Assembly: GCA_964580995.1 (NCBI GenBank)
Contig: CAZOMV010000009.1
Span: 20,566 to 84,565 of the forward strand
Length of the DNA: 64,000 nt
Direction of reading: 5' to 3'
Source of the DNA: JAKJEP01 sp964580995
GTDB lineage: Bacteria > Planctomycetota > Phycisphaerae > Sedimentisphaerales > SM23-30
Shown here: one piece after another, positions 27,819 through 37,059 of the stretch
Position numbering within the stretch: position 1 is the stretch's first letter
Layout: each line of letters begins with the position of its first letter
The notes under the pieces: generated by a model
Databases searched by the model: none
What the model was told of the DNA's origin: nothing
The model's input: only the letters and a program-made list of their open reading frames with translations
Position numbers and translations under genes: made by a program

Positions 27819-29592
27819 AAATACCACCAACCCGCCGCCCACGGCAACGGAACGATACCGAACCGCGGTTCGAGCGGCCTGGATTGCCGCTGCCTTCTGC
27901 GCGGCGGTTCTGATTTTGCTGCTGGCCAATCAGTGGAACAGCCGGGACCTGCTGGACAATCCGGAATTGCTGGCCCTGAAAAAAACGCTGCATCAGAATC
28001 TCAGCGATCAGCCCCTGAAAGAGCAGATCCGCACGCTGGATCAGCAGATCCGGGCGGAAATGCTTCGCCGACGGGAATTCTCGCAAACCGGGGCCTGGAT
28101 CCTGCTGGCCGGTTTCGTGGTTTTTCTCTGGGCCGCCAAAACGGCTTTTACTTATCGTGAACCGCTGCCCATGCCCCAGCCGGGTAAAAATACCTATCCT
28201 CAGTTTCTGCATACCGCCCGGCTGGCGCGATGGTCGGTGGCGGCCCTGCTGGGCGCAGCGCTGCTGGCAGCCGGGGGATTACTGAGCCGGTATCCAACGA
28301 ATTTTTCCTATGCACCGGTACAGATATCGGCAGCCGAGAAAACCGAACCGACAGCACCGCCAGCCGTTCCGCCGGTAGTTCAACCGGCAGTTTTCTCCAT
28401 GGAGAAATTCCAGAAAAACTGGCCTTGCTTCCGCGGGCCGCAGGGGCTGGGGATTTCGGCCTATGCCAACGTTCCCACCCAGTGGAATGGCACTACCGGA
28501 GAAGGCATTCTCTGGAAAACGGAAGTCCCGCTGCCGGGCAATAGTTCGGCAATTGTCTGGGGCAACCGGATTTTTGTCACCGGAGCGAGCAAGGAAAAAC
28601 GGGCGGTGTTTGGTTTTGACGCGGACACCGGAAAACTCCTCTGGCAATTAGATGTGGTCAATATTCCCGGCAGCCCGGCGGAAATGCCCAATATCATGGA
28701 AGACACCGGCTATGCGGCCCCCACCCCCGCCACCAATGGCTCCGGGGTTTACGCAATCTTTCCCAACGGCGATGTCATCGGCTGCGATTTTGAAGGCCGG
28801 CAGCTCTGGGCCAGAAGCCTGGGCTTGCCCGATAGCATGTACGGCTACGCCTCCTCGCTGGCGATTCACAAAAACCAGCTCATCATCCAATATGACCAGG
28901 GCAGTGCCGATGACGGCCTGTCTGAATTGATTGCCCTGGACACCCTTACGGGCAAGGATCTCTGGCGGACGAAACGGCCGGTCTCCGCGTCATGGACGTC
29001 CCCTATTATTGTGGAGATGGATGGTACATGGCAGATTGTTACAGTTGCCCCTCCTCTGGTCATCGCCTATAATGCTGAAAATGGCCAGGAAATCTGGAGG
29101 GCTGAATGTGCCAGAGGGGATGTCGCTCCCTCGCCCATTTATGCCAATGGTCTGGTGTTTGCCATTGAGCCGTACTCGAACTTATACGCCCTGCGCACCG
29201 GCGGCCAGGGGGATATCACCAAAACCCACATCGCCTGGAAGGCCGAGGACGGCATTCCCGATATCAGTAGCCCCGTCAGCGGCGGCGAATTCATCTATCT
29301 GATGGACACCTCGGGGCTGTTCACCTGCTATCGCACCGCCGACGGCAGCAAAGCCTGGGAAAAAGAACTCGATGTTTACTTTCATTCCTCCCCCAGCCTG
29401 GTGCAGGATAAACTGTATCTCCTGTCCGATGAGGGAGAAATGATTATTGCGGCAGCCGGCGGGGAATATAAAGAAATCGCCCGCGCACCGCTGGGGGAAA
29501 AAAGCAAATGCTGCCCTGCCTTTTTAGACGGGCGAATGTATATTCGCGGAGAGAAAAACCTTTATTGCATAGGAAGCCCGAAAAATCCATGA
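27802..29592 (+). CDS. Membrane-anchored PQQ-like beta-propeller protein with three helices
   Basis: The 596-residue product has three predicted membrane helices (about 24-43, 98-116 and 145-165), a Pro-rich linker (about 180-200) and a C-terminal PQQ-type propeller starting WPCFRGPQGLGIS. Blades include GKLLWQLDVV, GRQLWARSLG, GKDLWRTKRP, GQEIWRAECA and GSKAWEKELD. The close LYCIG ending is shared with the propeller at 11659-12963, so they are paralogues. It overlaps the NapH-like gene by 17 bp and the NuoE-NuoF gene by 4 bp, which ties a periplasmic propeller directly to the redox chain. Confidence 0.85.
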   Translation: MVPNHKNTTNPPPTATERYRTAVRAAWIAAAFCAAVLILLLANQWNSRDLLDNPELLALKKTLHQNLSDQPLKEQIRTLDQQIRAEMLRRREFSQTGAWILLAGFVVFLWAAKTAFTYREPLPMPQPGKNTYPQFLHTARLARWSVAALLGAALLAAGGLLSRYPTNFSYAPVQISAAEKTEPTAPPAVPPVVQPAVFSMEKFQKNWPCFRGPQGLGISAYANVPTQWNGTTGEGILWKTEVPLPGNSSAIVWGNRIFVTGASKEKRAVFGFDADTGKLLWQLDVVNIPGSPAEMPNIMEDTGYAAPTPATNGSGVYAIFPNGDVIGCDFEGRQLWARSLGLPDSMYGYASSLAIHKNQLIIQYDQGSADDGLSELIALDTLTGKDLWRTKRPVSASWTSPIIVEMDGTWQIVTVAPPLVIAYNAENGQEIWRAECARGDVAPSPIYANGLVFAIEPYSNLYALRTGGQGDITKTHIAWKAEDGIPDISSPVSGGEFIYLMDTSGLFTCYRTADGSKAWEKELDVYFHSSPSLVQDKLYLLSDEGEMIIAAAGGEYKEIARAPLGEKSKCCPAFLDGRMYIRGEKNLYCIGSPKNP

Positions 29593-31940
29593 CCGAGCCG
29601 GACCTGAGTTACATTGATGCCATCGTGGCCCAAATCGGCGGCCAGCCGGAAAAGGTGATCCCCATCCTGCAGGCCATCCAGCAGCAGTACCGCTATCTGC
29701 CCCAGCCGGCGCTGCAGCGGGTTTGTGAGATTACCGGGATTACCCCGGCCTCCATCGCCGGTATCGCCACTTTTTATCCCCAGTTCCGTCATCAGCCGGT
29801 CGGGCAGTACATCATCCGCGTCTGCCACGGCACCGCCTGCCATGTCAAAGGGGCGGAATCCATTCAGGATGCCCTGCGGCGGAATCTGCGTATCTCCAGC
29901 CACCAGGACACCGATCCGGATAATCTGTTCACCATCGAAAAGGTAGCCTGCCTGGGCTGCTGTACGCTGGCCCCGGCGGTCCAAATCGAGAATATCACCT
30001 ACGGTCACCTCACGCCGGAATCAGTTTCTTCCATTCTGAACGACTTTCTGACTTTGCAGAGCCAGAAGCCTGCCACCACGGCCAAAAAAACCAAAGAGAT
30101 TTCCCTGGGTACCGGCGGAGAAATCCGCATTGGCCTGGGTTCCTGCTGCATCGCCAAAGGCAGCGAGCAGGTGTTTCACGCCTTTGAACGGGCCATCGGC
30201 AAGATGCAGGTTCCAATAAAGATCAAGCGGGTCGGCTGCGTAGGTATGTGTTACCAGACGCCCATGGCGGAGGTTATCGATTCGCAGGGGCAATCGTCCA
30301 CCTACGCCCGGATCACTGCCGATGATGCGGAGGCTATAGTTCATCGGCACTTTAAACCGCCGCACGTAACGCGGCGGCTGCGAGAGTCGATCTCCACGGC
30401 GCTCGACAACTTGCTTTCCGATCAGAACTGGCAGCCGGTCACCCGCTATTCCATGCATGTCCGGGATGAGCCGGTACAGGAATTCCTGGGCCGGCAAAAA
30501 CACCTGGCCACCGAACATTTCGGCCACATTGATCCGCTCGATCTGGATGAATACCTGAAGAACGAAGGATTCACCGCTCTGCAAAAATGCCTGCGGGAAC
30601 TTTCCCCGCAGCAGATTCTGGAACAGATACGCATCAGCGACCTGCGCGGCCGGGGTGGAGCCGGGTATCATTCCGCTTTGAAATGGGCAGCCGTCCAGCA
30701 GGCCCCCTCCGGAAAAAAATATGTCATCTGCAACGGCGATGAAGGCGACCCCGGCGCCTTTATGGACCGGATGCTGCTGGAGTCGTTCCCCTACCGTATC
30801 ATCGAAGGTTTGCTGATTGCCGCCTATACCGTCGGGGCGGACGAAGGTTATTTCTATATCCGCTCGGAGTATCCGCTGGCGGTCAAGCGAGTCCGGGAGG
30901 CATTAAAGCTTTGTCAGGAAAAAGGTTATGTCGGCCAAAATATTCTGGGCAGCGGCTTTAGCTGCACCCTGCAGATTATGGAGGGGGCCGGGGCTTTTGT
31001 CTGCGGCGAGGAAACCGCCCTGCTGGCTTCGCTGGAGGGCCGGCGCGGGATGCCCCGCCTTCGCCCCCCCTACCCGGCGGAGAAAGGCCTGTGGAATCGG
31101 CCGACTCTTATTAATAATGTGGAATCTATCTCCTTGGTCCCCTGGATTATCCGCAACGGCGCGGAACAATTTGCCACCCTCGGCAACGAACACAGCAAAG
31201 GCACCAAGGTCTTCGCCCTGGCCGGCAAGGTTGTCCGCGGCGGCCTGATCGAAGTCCCGATGGGCATCACGATTCGCGAAATCGTAGAACATATCGGCGG
31301 CGGGATCGCCGGCCATAAAAAGTTCAAGGCCGTGCAGATCGGCGGCCCCTCCGGCGGCTGTATCCCCGCCTCGCTGGCCCATGTCACCGTCGATTACGAA
31401 GCCCTGGTGCACGTCGGGGCGATTATGGGTTCCGGCGGCCTGGTCGTTTTGGATGAGTCGGACTGTATGGTGGATATCGCCCGCTTCTTTCTGGAGTTCA
31501 CCCAAAACCAGTCCTGCGGCCGCTGCACCTTATGCCGGATCGGAACCAGGCGGATGCTGGATATTCTGAACCGCCTCTGTCAGGGGAAGGCCCAACCGAA
31601 CGACCTGGCGGAGCTGGAACACCTGGCTCACAGCGTAAAAAAGGGCAGTCTCTGCGGCCTGGGCAAAACCGCGCCCAATCCGGTTCTCTCGACCCTGAAA
31701 TATTTCCGGGACGAGTACGAAGCCCATCTGCAAAAACGCTGCCCCGCCGGCCGCTGCAAAGCCCTGATAACCTACTCCATCACCGACGACTGTATTGGCT
31801 GCACCCTCTGCGCCCAGCATTGCCCCGCCGATGCCATTGCCATGACCCCCTATGAAAAACATGAAATTGACCCGGAAAAATGCGTCCGCTGCGGCACCTG
31901 CAAGAACATCTGCCCGGTCCACGCCGTGGAGGTGAAATAA
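29589..31940 (+). CDS. NuoE-NuoF fusion flavoprotein with extra thioredoxin-like and 2[4Fe-4S] ferredoxin domains
   Basis: I place the start at the ATG at 29589 (783 residues), in an ATGA overlap with the propeller gene. Domains in order: NuoE-like [2Fe-2S] thioredoxin fold (about 1-150; CHGTAC and CLGCC), a second thioredoxin-like ferredoxin (about 180-270; GSCCIAKG and CVGMC), and NuoF-like NADH/FMN-binding domain (about 300-690; GRGGAGYHSALKW, CNGDEGDPGAF, and the cluster site SCGRCTLCRIGTRRM). A C-terminal two-cluster ferredoxin follows (CIGCTLCAQHCP and CVRCGTCKNICP). This matches HndC/HydB/FdhB-type diaphorase subunits of bifurcating hydrogenases or formate dehydrogenases. It would oxidise or reduce NAD(P)(H) in the cytoplasm. 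No H-cluster or molybdopterin subunit is adjacent. Confidence 0.92.
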   Translation: MTEPDLSYIDAIVAQIGGQPEKVIPILQAIQQQYRYLPQPALQRVCEITGITPASIAGIATFYPQFRHQPVGQYIIRVCHGTACHVKGAESIQDALRRNLRISSHQDTDPDNLFTIEKVACLGCCTLAPAVQIENITYGHLTPESVSSILNDFLTLQSQKPATTAKKTKEISLGTGGEIRIGLGSCCIAKGSEQVFHAFERAIGKMQVPIKIKRVGCVGMCYQTPMAEVIDSQGQSSTYARITADDAEAIVHRHFKPPHVTRRLRESISTALDNLLSDQNWQPVTRYSMHVRDEPVQEFLGRQKHLATEHFGHIDPLDLDEYLKNEGFTALQKCLRELSPQQILEQIRISDLRGRGGAGYHSALKWAAVQQAPSGKKYVICNGDEGDPGAFMDRMLLESFPYRIIEGLLIAAYTVGADEGYFYIRSEYPLAVKRVREALKLCQEKGYVGQNILGSGFSCTLQIMEGAGAFVCGEETALLASLEGRRGMPRLRPPYPAEKGLWNRPTLINNVESISLVPWIIRNGAEQFATLGNEHSKGTKVFALAGKVVRGGLIEVPMGITIREIVEHIGGGIAGHKKFKAVQIGGPSGGCIPASLAHVTVDYEALVHVGAIMGSGGLVVLDESDCMVDIARFFLEFTQNQSCGRCTLCRIGTRRMLDILNRLCQGKAQPNDLAELEHLAHSVKKGSLCGLGKTAPNPVLSTLKYFRDEYEAHLQKRCPAGRCKALITYSITDDCIGCTLCAQHCPADAIAMTPYEKHEIDPEKCVRCGTCKNICPVHAVEVK

Positions 31941-31943
31941 ATC

Positions 31944-33503
31944 ATGCCCCGACTGACCATTGACAAGCAGAGCGTTGAAGTCACACCCGGCCAGACCATT
32001 CTGGCCGCCGCCGCCCGGCTGGGCATTGAGATTCCCACCCTGTGCTATCGGGAAGGGTGTTCGGCCTCGACCTCCTGCATGGTCTGCGTGGTGAAAATCA
32101 AGGGCCGTGAATCCCTGGCCCCCGCCTGCGCCACCGCGGCTCAGGAGGGTATGGTGGTCGAAAGTGAAACCGACGAAGTCCGCGCCGCCCGCCGCACTGC
32201 CCTGGAACTGCTGCTGAGCGACCATCTGGGTGACTGCCTGGCCCCCTGCCAGAGCATCTGCCCCGACCGGATGAATATCCCCCAAATGATCCGCCAGATT
32301 GCCGCCGGTACTATGCGGGACGCGATTCGGACGATAAAAAAGGACATTGCCCTGCCAGCGGTGCTGGGCCGCATCTGCCCGGCCCCCTGCGAGAAGGGCT
32401 GCCGCCGCCGGGAACAGGATGAGCCGCTGGCCATCTGCCTGCTCAAACGCCATGCCGCCGATGTGGACCTGGCCTCCGGCACTCCTTACCTGCCCGACTG
32501 CCGCCCGGCCACCGGCAAAAAGGTCGCCATCATCGGCGCCGGGCCTGCCGGTCTGGCCGCCGCGTGGCATCTGCTGCAACTCGGCCATGCCTGTACCCTC
32601 TATGACCGTAATGATAAACCCGGCGGCAATCTGCAGTATGCCGTGCCGCTGGATATACTGCCCCGCGACATTCTGAACGCCGAAATCCTGCTGGTCGAAA
32701 AACTGGGGGCTGTTTTTGTTCTCAATCAGCCCATTCAGGATAAATCTGCCTTCGACCAGTTACAAAATAATTTTGACGCGGTTTTGATCACCGCCGGCAA
32801 AATGCAGCCGACTCAGATTCAAATCTGGAATCTGCCCGCTGCTGAACAGGGCATCCGGGTCAATCCGCAAACCGGTCAAACGGAGATTCCCGGCGTTTTC
32901 GCCGCCGGCTCTGCCGTGCGGGAACTGAAAATGGCGGTACGGGCCGAAGCGGACGGTAAAACCGCCGCTCATGCCATCGACCAGTATCTCACCGGCCAAA
33001 CCATAACCGGCCTGCCCAAAGAATTCTCCACCCATATCGGCAAGCTGCAAAAGGGGGAAATCGAATCGTTTATGCAGGAGGTGCCGACCCATCCCCGCCA
33101 GGTACCGGCTGGAGAATCTGCTGGTCTAACTGACGAACAGGCCCGCACCGAATCGCTCCGCTGCCTCCACTGCGACTGCCGCAAGCCCGGTACCTGTAAA
33201 CTCCGGATCTACTCACAGCGGTATCAGGCGAACCCGAACCGCTACCCGGGTGACCGCCGCCCCTTCGAGATGCAAATTCGCCATCCGGAAATCCTCTTCG
33301 AGCCGGGCAAATGCATCGACTGCGGCCTCTGCGTCCAGATCTGCGAACAAGCCAAGGAACCGCTGGGCTTCACTTACATCGGCCGGGGCTTCGACGTCCG
33401 CATCGGCCCCCCCTTCCGCCAGCCGCTGGCCGAGGCCCTCACCCGCGTCGCCCGCGACTGTGCCGCCGCCTGCCCCACCGCCGCGATCTCCCTGAAATCC
33501 TGA
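31944..33503 (+). CDS. [2Fe-2S]/[4Fe-4S] GltD-like flavoprotein lacking the NADPH-binding domain
   Basis: The 519-residue protein starts with a NuoG-type [2Fe-2S] domain (Cys34, 45, 48, 62; C-x10-C-x2-C-x13-C). Next are GltD-type N-terminal cluster cysteines (98, 102, 106 and 145, 149, 153) and an FAD Rossmann motif VAIIGAGPAGLAAAWHL (about 194-210). In ordinary GltD/NfnB a second Rossmann fold with a G-G-G-N motif binds NADPH between the FAD halves; here the sequence runs from FDAVLITAGKMQPTQ almost directly to the closing EIPGVFAAGSAVRE, so that domain is missing. Two more cluster motifs end the chain (Cys407-418 and CIDCGLCVQIC with CAAACPTAAI). It follows the NuoE-NuoF gene after 3 bp and is probably its electron partner. 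Confidence 0.88.
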   Translation: MPRLTIDKQSVEVTPGQTILAAAARLGIEIPTLCYREGCSASTSCMVCVVKIKGRESLAPACATAAQEGMVVESETDEVRAARRTALELLLSDHLGDCLAPCQSICPDRMNIPQMIRQIAAGTMRDAIRTIKKDIALPAVLGRICPAPCEKGCRRREQDEPLAICLLKRHAADVDLASGTPYLPDCRPATGKKVAIIGAGPAGLAAAWHLLQLGHACTLYDRNDKPGGNLQYAVPLDILPRDILNAEILLVEKLGAVFVLNQPIQDKSAFDQLQNNFDAVLITAGKMQPTQIQIWNLPAAEQGIRVNPQTGQTEIPGVFAAGSAVRELKMAVRAEADGKTAAHAIDQYLTGQTITGLPKEFSTHIGKLQKGEIESFMQEVPTHPRQVPAGESAGLTDEQARTESLRCLHCDCRKPGTCKLRIYSQRYQANPNRYPGDRRPFEMQIRHPEILFEPGKCIDCGLCVQICEQAKEPLGFTYIGRGFDVRIGPPFRQPLAEALTRVARDCAAACPTAAISLKS

Positions 33504-33513
33504 TTCGTTCCGC

Positions 33514-34107
33514 TTACGCCTGCCGCCCGATCAAACTCATCACTTCGCTGCGGCTACGGGCATCGCTGCGGAAGGCCCCCAGCATCGCCGAAGTCACCAT
33601 CACGCTGCCGGGTTTCTTTACTCCCCGAATAGTCATGCAGGTATGCGTCGCCTCCAGCACCACCGCCACACCGCGGGCGTCAATTTCCTTCATCAGGAAT
33701 TCCGCAATCTGGGTCGTCAGCCGTTCCTGCATCTGCGGCCGCCGGGCAAAGGAGCTGACGATCCGGGCCAGTTTGCTCACCCCCACGATCCGCCCCTTGG
33801 GCAGGTACCCCACATGGGCATGGCCCATAAACGGCAGCAAATGATGCTCGCACATGCTGTAAAACGGGATATCCTTCAGCAACACGATCTCATCGTAATT
33901 TTCGGTAAAGGCGTCCTCCACATGCCGCTTCGGGTCGTCATGCAGCCCGGCGAACAGCTCCTCATACATCCGCGCCACCCGGTTGGGCGTCTTCAGCAGC
34001 CCTTCCCGCTGGGGGTCCTCCCCCACCGCCAGCAGGATCTCCCGCACCGCCCGCTCGATTCGTGCAACATCCACAACGGCCTTATTATTTTTTTCCGGTA
34101 CTTCCAT
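33514..34107 (-). CDS. folE: GTP cyclohydrolase I
   Basis: This 197-residue enzyme converts GTP to 7,8-dihydroneopterin triphosphate, the first step of folate (and queuosine or tetrahydropterin) synthesis. Zinc ligands Cys86, His89 and Cys157 have exactly the spacing of the E. coli enzyme (3 and 71 residues apart). Family motifs ICDE-region PFYSMCEHHLLPF, HVGYLPKGRIVGVSKLARIV and RPQMQERLTTQI are present. It is cytoplasmic and acts as a homodecamer in known members. The gene is convergent with the flavoprotein gene, ending 10 bp away, and is not part of that operon. Confidence 0.97.
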   Translation of the reverse strand: MEVPEKNNKAVVDVARIERAVREILLAVGEDPQREGLLKTPNRVARMYEELFAGLHDDPKRHVEDAFTENYDEIVLLKDIPFYSMCEHHLLPFMGHAHVGYLPKGRIVGVSKLARIVSSFARRPQMQERLTTQIAEFLMKEIDARGVAVVLEATHTCMTIRGVKKPGSVMVTSAMLGAFRSDARSRSEVMSLIGRQA

Positions 34108-34331
34108 TCGTATTTTCCCTAAATCACTCTATTCCTTTTATTTTTAAAAACAGCAGCATCACCTTGATCTATGCTCTGGTCATTTATATAATAACCAGAT
34201 AGGCTGAAAGAAACCAGCACAAAACCGGTTTTTCCGCAGGTCAGGAAAAAGACGATAATTGATAACATAGAATAGCACGTTATCGTTTTATTTTTACTAT
34301 CGTTCTGTATCATCTGAAAGGAGTGTTTCGA

Positions 34332-36401
34332 ATGAGTACCCTGTTCCAGCGAGTCCGTCTGGGGTTTGTTTGCATTCTAATAGCGGGGTTGTGCACATCG
34401 GCGACGATGGCGGTAACGCCGACAGAGGGAGAGATGACGCGTGCGAAGAACTGGGTACAGGAGCGGTTTCTGAGCGAAAAGCCAGACATCCCGTTTTCCT
34501 TTGTGTATGGCGGAAATGCTTCAGCGGAATTGCTGATGAAATGGCCAATGAAGCGGCAGACACGGCAGATGAACAGTCAGTGCAAACGTCATGTTCTGAC
34601 GTATCGGGATCCCCAGAGCCGGCTGCAACTGCGCTGCGTGGTGCTGGAATATCTGGATTATCCGGCGGTGGAATGGACCCTGTATTTTCGCAAAGAGGAG
34701 CAGAAGGAAATGGCAATCCTGGAAAAGGTTCAGGCGGGGGATTTTGTGCTTTCCGGTGAAAAAGCCGGAGATTTTACCGTGTATTACGCCGAAGGCAGCG
34801 ACGCGAAATTCACCGATTTTCAGCCGCTGGAGAAAAAACTCCCGGACGGTGAAAGTTTGAAGCTGGCCAGCTATGGCGGACGTTCCTCGGACGGTTTTCT
34901 GCCGTTTTTCAACGTTGCCTGCCCCGATACCGGGGGAATGGCCGCGGGGATCGGCTGGACGGGTCAGTGGAACGCCTCAGTAGAACGCAGCGGGGAAAAG
35001 TCGCTGCGGCTTCAGGCGGGGATGGAAGGAACGTATCTGAAACTCCTGGCCGGGGAGGAAATCCGTACCCCGGCGATGCTGGCGGTATTCTGGGAGGGAA
35101 CGGACCGGCTGCGCGGCCAGAATCTGCTGCGCCGGACGCTGCGGGAGCACTATTCGCCCACACCGGGCGGCAAACCGGTCGATCCGGCGATCGCCTTCAG
35201 TGTGCATGCCATGTACAACTTCGACGGGCAGATGACCGAACAGAACATGGTGGAGACGGCCCATTTGCTGGGGGCCGGCAAGCTGCCGGTGGATTATATG
35301 TGGATCGACGCGGGGTGGTATAATAGTGTCCCCGAAAATAAGTGGGTCTATACGGGAACCTGGACGGCCGATTCGGTGCGGTTTCCCAACGGGCTGGGGC
35401 CGGTGGGCCGGGCGGTTCACGAAGAAGGCCGGCGGTTTATCCTGTGGTTCGAGCCGGAGCGGGTTATGATTCATTCCTGGCTGCACGAGAATCATCCGGA
35501 CTGGCTGCTGGCGCCGGATAACGAACTGCCGCCCAAGCAGCAATACCAGGCCAAAGACGGCTTCTTCCTGCTGAACCTGGGTAATCCGGAGGCATTGCAA
35601 TGGGTAAAATCGCATTTTGCCGGCATGATTCGGGACTATCAGGTGGATGTCTATCGCCAGGACTTCAACATCCACCCCCTGCATCACTGGCACAGCGGGG
35701 ACAGTCCCGACCGCCGGGGAATTACGGAAATCAGGCATATCATGGGGCTGTATGAATTCTGGGATTATCTGATCGCGGAATTCCCGGGGCTATGGATCGA
35801 CAACTGCGCCAGCGGCGGACGCCGGATCGATTTTGAGTCATTACGCCGTTCCGTGCCGCTGTGGCGCAGCGATGAGTGCTGGAAGCCGATCCCAGAACAG
35901 TGCCATAATTTCGGCCTCTCGCAGTGGATCCCCCTGCACGGGATGGGATCGATCTCGGTGGAGCCGTATGGCTTCTGGAGCGGGATGGGGACCAGTTTTT
36001 CGGTGGCGCTGAATTTGCGGGATCAGAAGGTAATCGAGCCGGCCAGCCGGTTATTGAATCAGTATCGTAGCGTCAAACCGCTGCTGGAGTCCGATTTTTA
36101 TCCGCTGACACCCTATAGCCTCGAGGAGAATGTGTGGATGGCCTGGCAGTACGATGTGCCGGAGAAGAGTCAGGGCCTGATACAGGCGTTTCGCCGCTCC
36201 GCCTGCGAAACCGCTTCAATGACGTTCAAACTGCACGGTCTGGAAGCAGAGGCAAAGTATAATCTGGTCCATATCGACGGTACAATCGTAACCCAGCTAA
36301 GCGGAAAACAAATGATGAATGACGGCTTTCCCATTACCCTGGAGAAAAAACCGGATGTGGCCGTAATCAGGTACGAGAAAACCGCGATGGAAGGCAATTA
36401 A
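34332..36401 (+). CDS. Secreted GH36 alpha-galactosidase, paralogue 1
   Basis: The ATG at 34332 (689 residues) has an AAAGGAG ribosome site 8 nt upstream and starts a signal peptide (about 1-27). After the N-terminal beta-supersandwich (about 50-280) comes the TIM barrel with YMWIDAGWYN, ILWFEPERVM, the nucleophile Asp444 in VDVYRQDFNI and the acid/base Asp514 in PLWRSDECW. The WIDNCASGGRRID motif is typical of GH36. It would cleave alpha-galactosides in the periplasm or outside the cell. The gene stands before a 658-bp gap and the tagged secreted proteins. Confidence 0.93.
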   Translation: MSTLFQRVRLGFVCILIAGLCTSATMAVTPTEGEMTRAKNWVQERFLSEKPDIPFSFVYGGNASAELLMKWPMKRQTRQMNSQCKRHVLTYRDPQSRLQLRCVVLEYLDYPAVEWTLYFRKEEQKEMAILEKVQAGDFVLSGEKAGDFTVYYAEGSDAKFTDFQPLEKKLPDGESLKLASYGGRSSDGFLPFFNVACPDTGGMAAGIGWTGQWNASVERSGEKSLRLQAGMEGTYLKLLAGEEIRTPAMLAVFWEGTDRLRGQNLLRRTLREHYSPTPGGKPVDPAIAFSVHAMYNFDGQMTEQNMVETAHLLGAGKLPVDYMWIDAGWYNSVPENKWVYTGTWTADSVRFPNGLGPVGRAVHEEGRRFILWFEPERVMIHSWLHENHPDWLLAPDNELPPKQQYQAKDGFFLLNLGNPEALQWVKSHFAGMIRDYQVDVYRQDFNIHPLHHWHSGDSPDRRGITEIRHIMGLYEFWDYLIAEFPGLWIDNCASGGRRIDFESLRRSVPLWRSDECWKPIPEQCHNFGLSQWIPLHGMGSISVEPYGFWSGMGTSFSVALNLRDQKVIEPASRLLNQYRSVKPLLESDFYPLTPYSLEENVWMAWQYDVPEKSQGLIQAFRRSACETASMTFKLHGLEAEAKYNLVHIDGTIVTQLSGKQMMNDGFPITLEKKPDVAVIRYEKTAMEGN

Positions 36402-37059
36402 GCAGGTTCGGCAGGATGGTGTTTTCGAGACGAAAATATGTCCTGCAAAATTATTCATAACTTCTTGCAATTACTGATATTTATGCAAATTCGGTTAATC
36501 GTGGCCTTTTAGACTTGACATTATGCTGTGATAAGATTATTATGGAGTTACGATAAGGAAGTTGATTCCACTTACCGACTTATCAGAAAATGATGAATCG
36601 CCCGATTCACAGAAAGGAGTAGTATGAGAAAATGGTTCCGCCAGACGGGGGAATCCGGTATCAATTCTAGCTTTTATCCGGAACACGAAATGGCAAAAAC
36701 GAGTTTGTCCATAAGAATCCCTAAGAATGGTTTTTCGGACATTGCCTGATTTGGCGGAATTTTTGCCTGATATGGCGTTCATCTCCACCTGTTTTTATTC
36801 GATAATTGAAAATGAAATACAGGTTCGTATCTAAATATCATATGGTAACCGCCGGAGAATTCCGGTTCATAAAACAAAAAATTGGTAAACACCAGGAGCA
36901 TAGGGTCTTGGTAGTGAAATTTTAGTATCGCCGGTGTGACGGAAAGGAAGGAGTATAATATTCAAGTAGAAAATGATTTTATTACCGTAATTTCCCATGT
37001 TGTATTTTGTTTTTTGGTATAGCAGTTTTTACCAAACGATGATAGAGGAGATAAAACAG
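36402..37059. other. 658-bp intergenic region before the secreted-protein genes
   Basis: AT-rich DNA. Apart from the small ORF at 36624-36749, it shows a near-perfect 15-bp direct repeat (TTGCCTGATTTGGCG and TTGCCTGATATGGCG, about 36742-36779) and no tRNA or convincing terminator. A promoter for the gene at 37060 is expected near its 3' end but could not be fixed by eye. Confidence 0.4.
36624..36749 (+). CDS. Candidate 41-residue small ORF
   Basis: An ATG with a near-ideal AGAAAGGAG ribosome site 7 nt upstream opens a 41-codon frame ending in TGA. The peptide is basic at the start (MRKWFRQTG), has no membrane helix or signal peptide, and resembles nothing I know. The strong ribosome site is the only support. 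It may be a small protein, a leader peptide or chance. Confidence 0.35.
   Translation: MRKWFRQTGESGINSSFYPEHEMAKTSLSIRIPKNGFSDIA

Noticed and set aside
29589..33503. Complete NAD-dependent hydrogenase or formate dehydrogenase
   Set aside because: No H-cluster, NiFe or molybdopterin subunit motif is present in or beside these genes.
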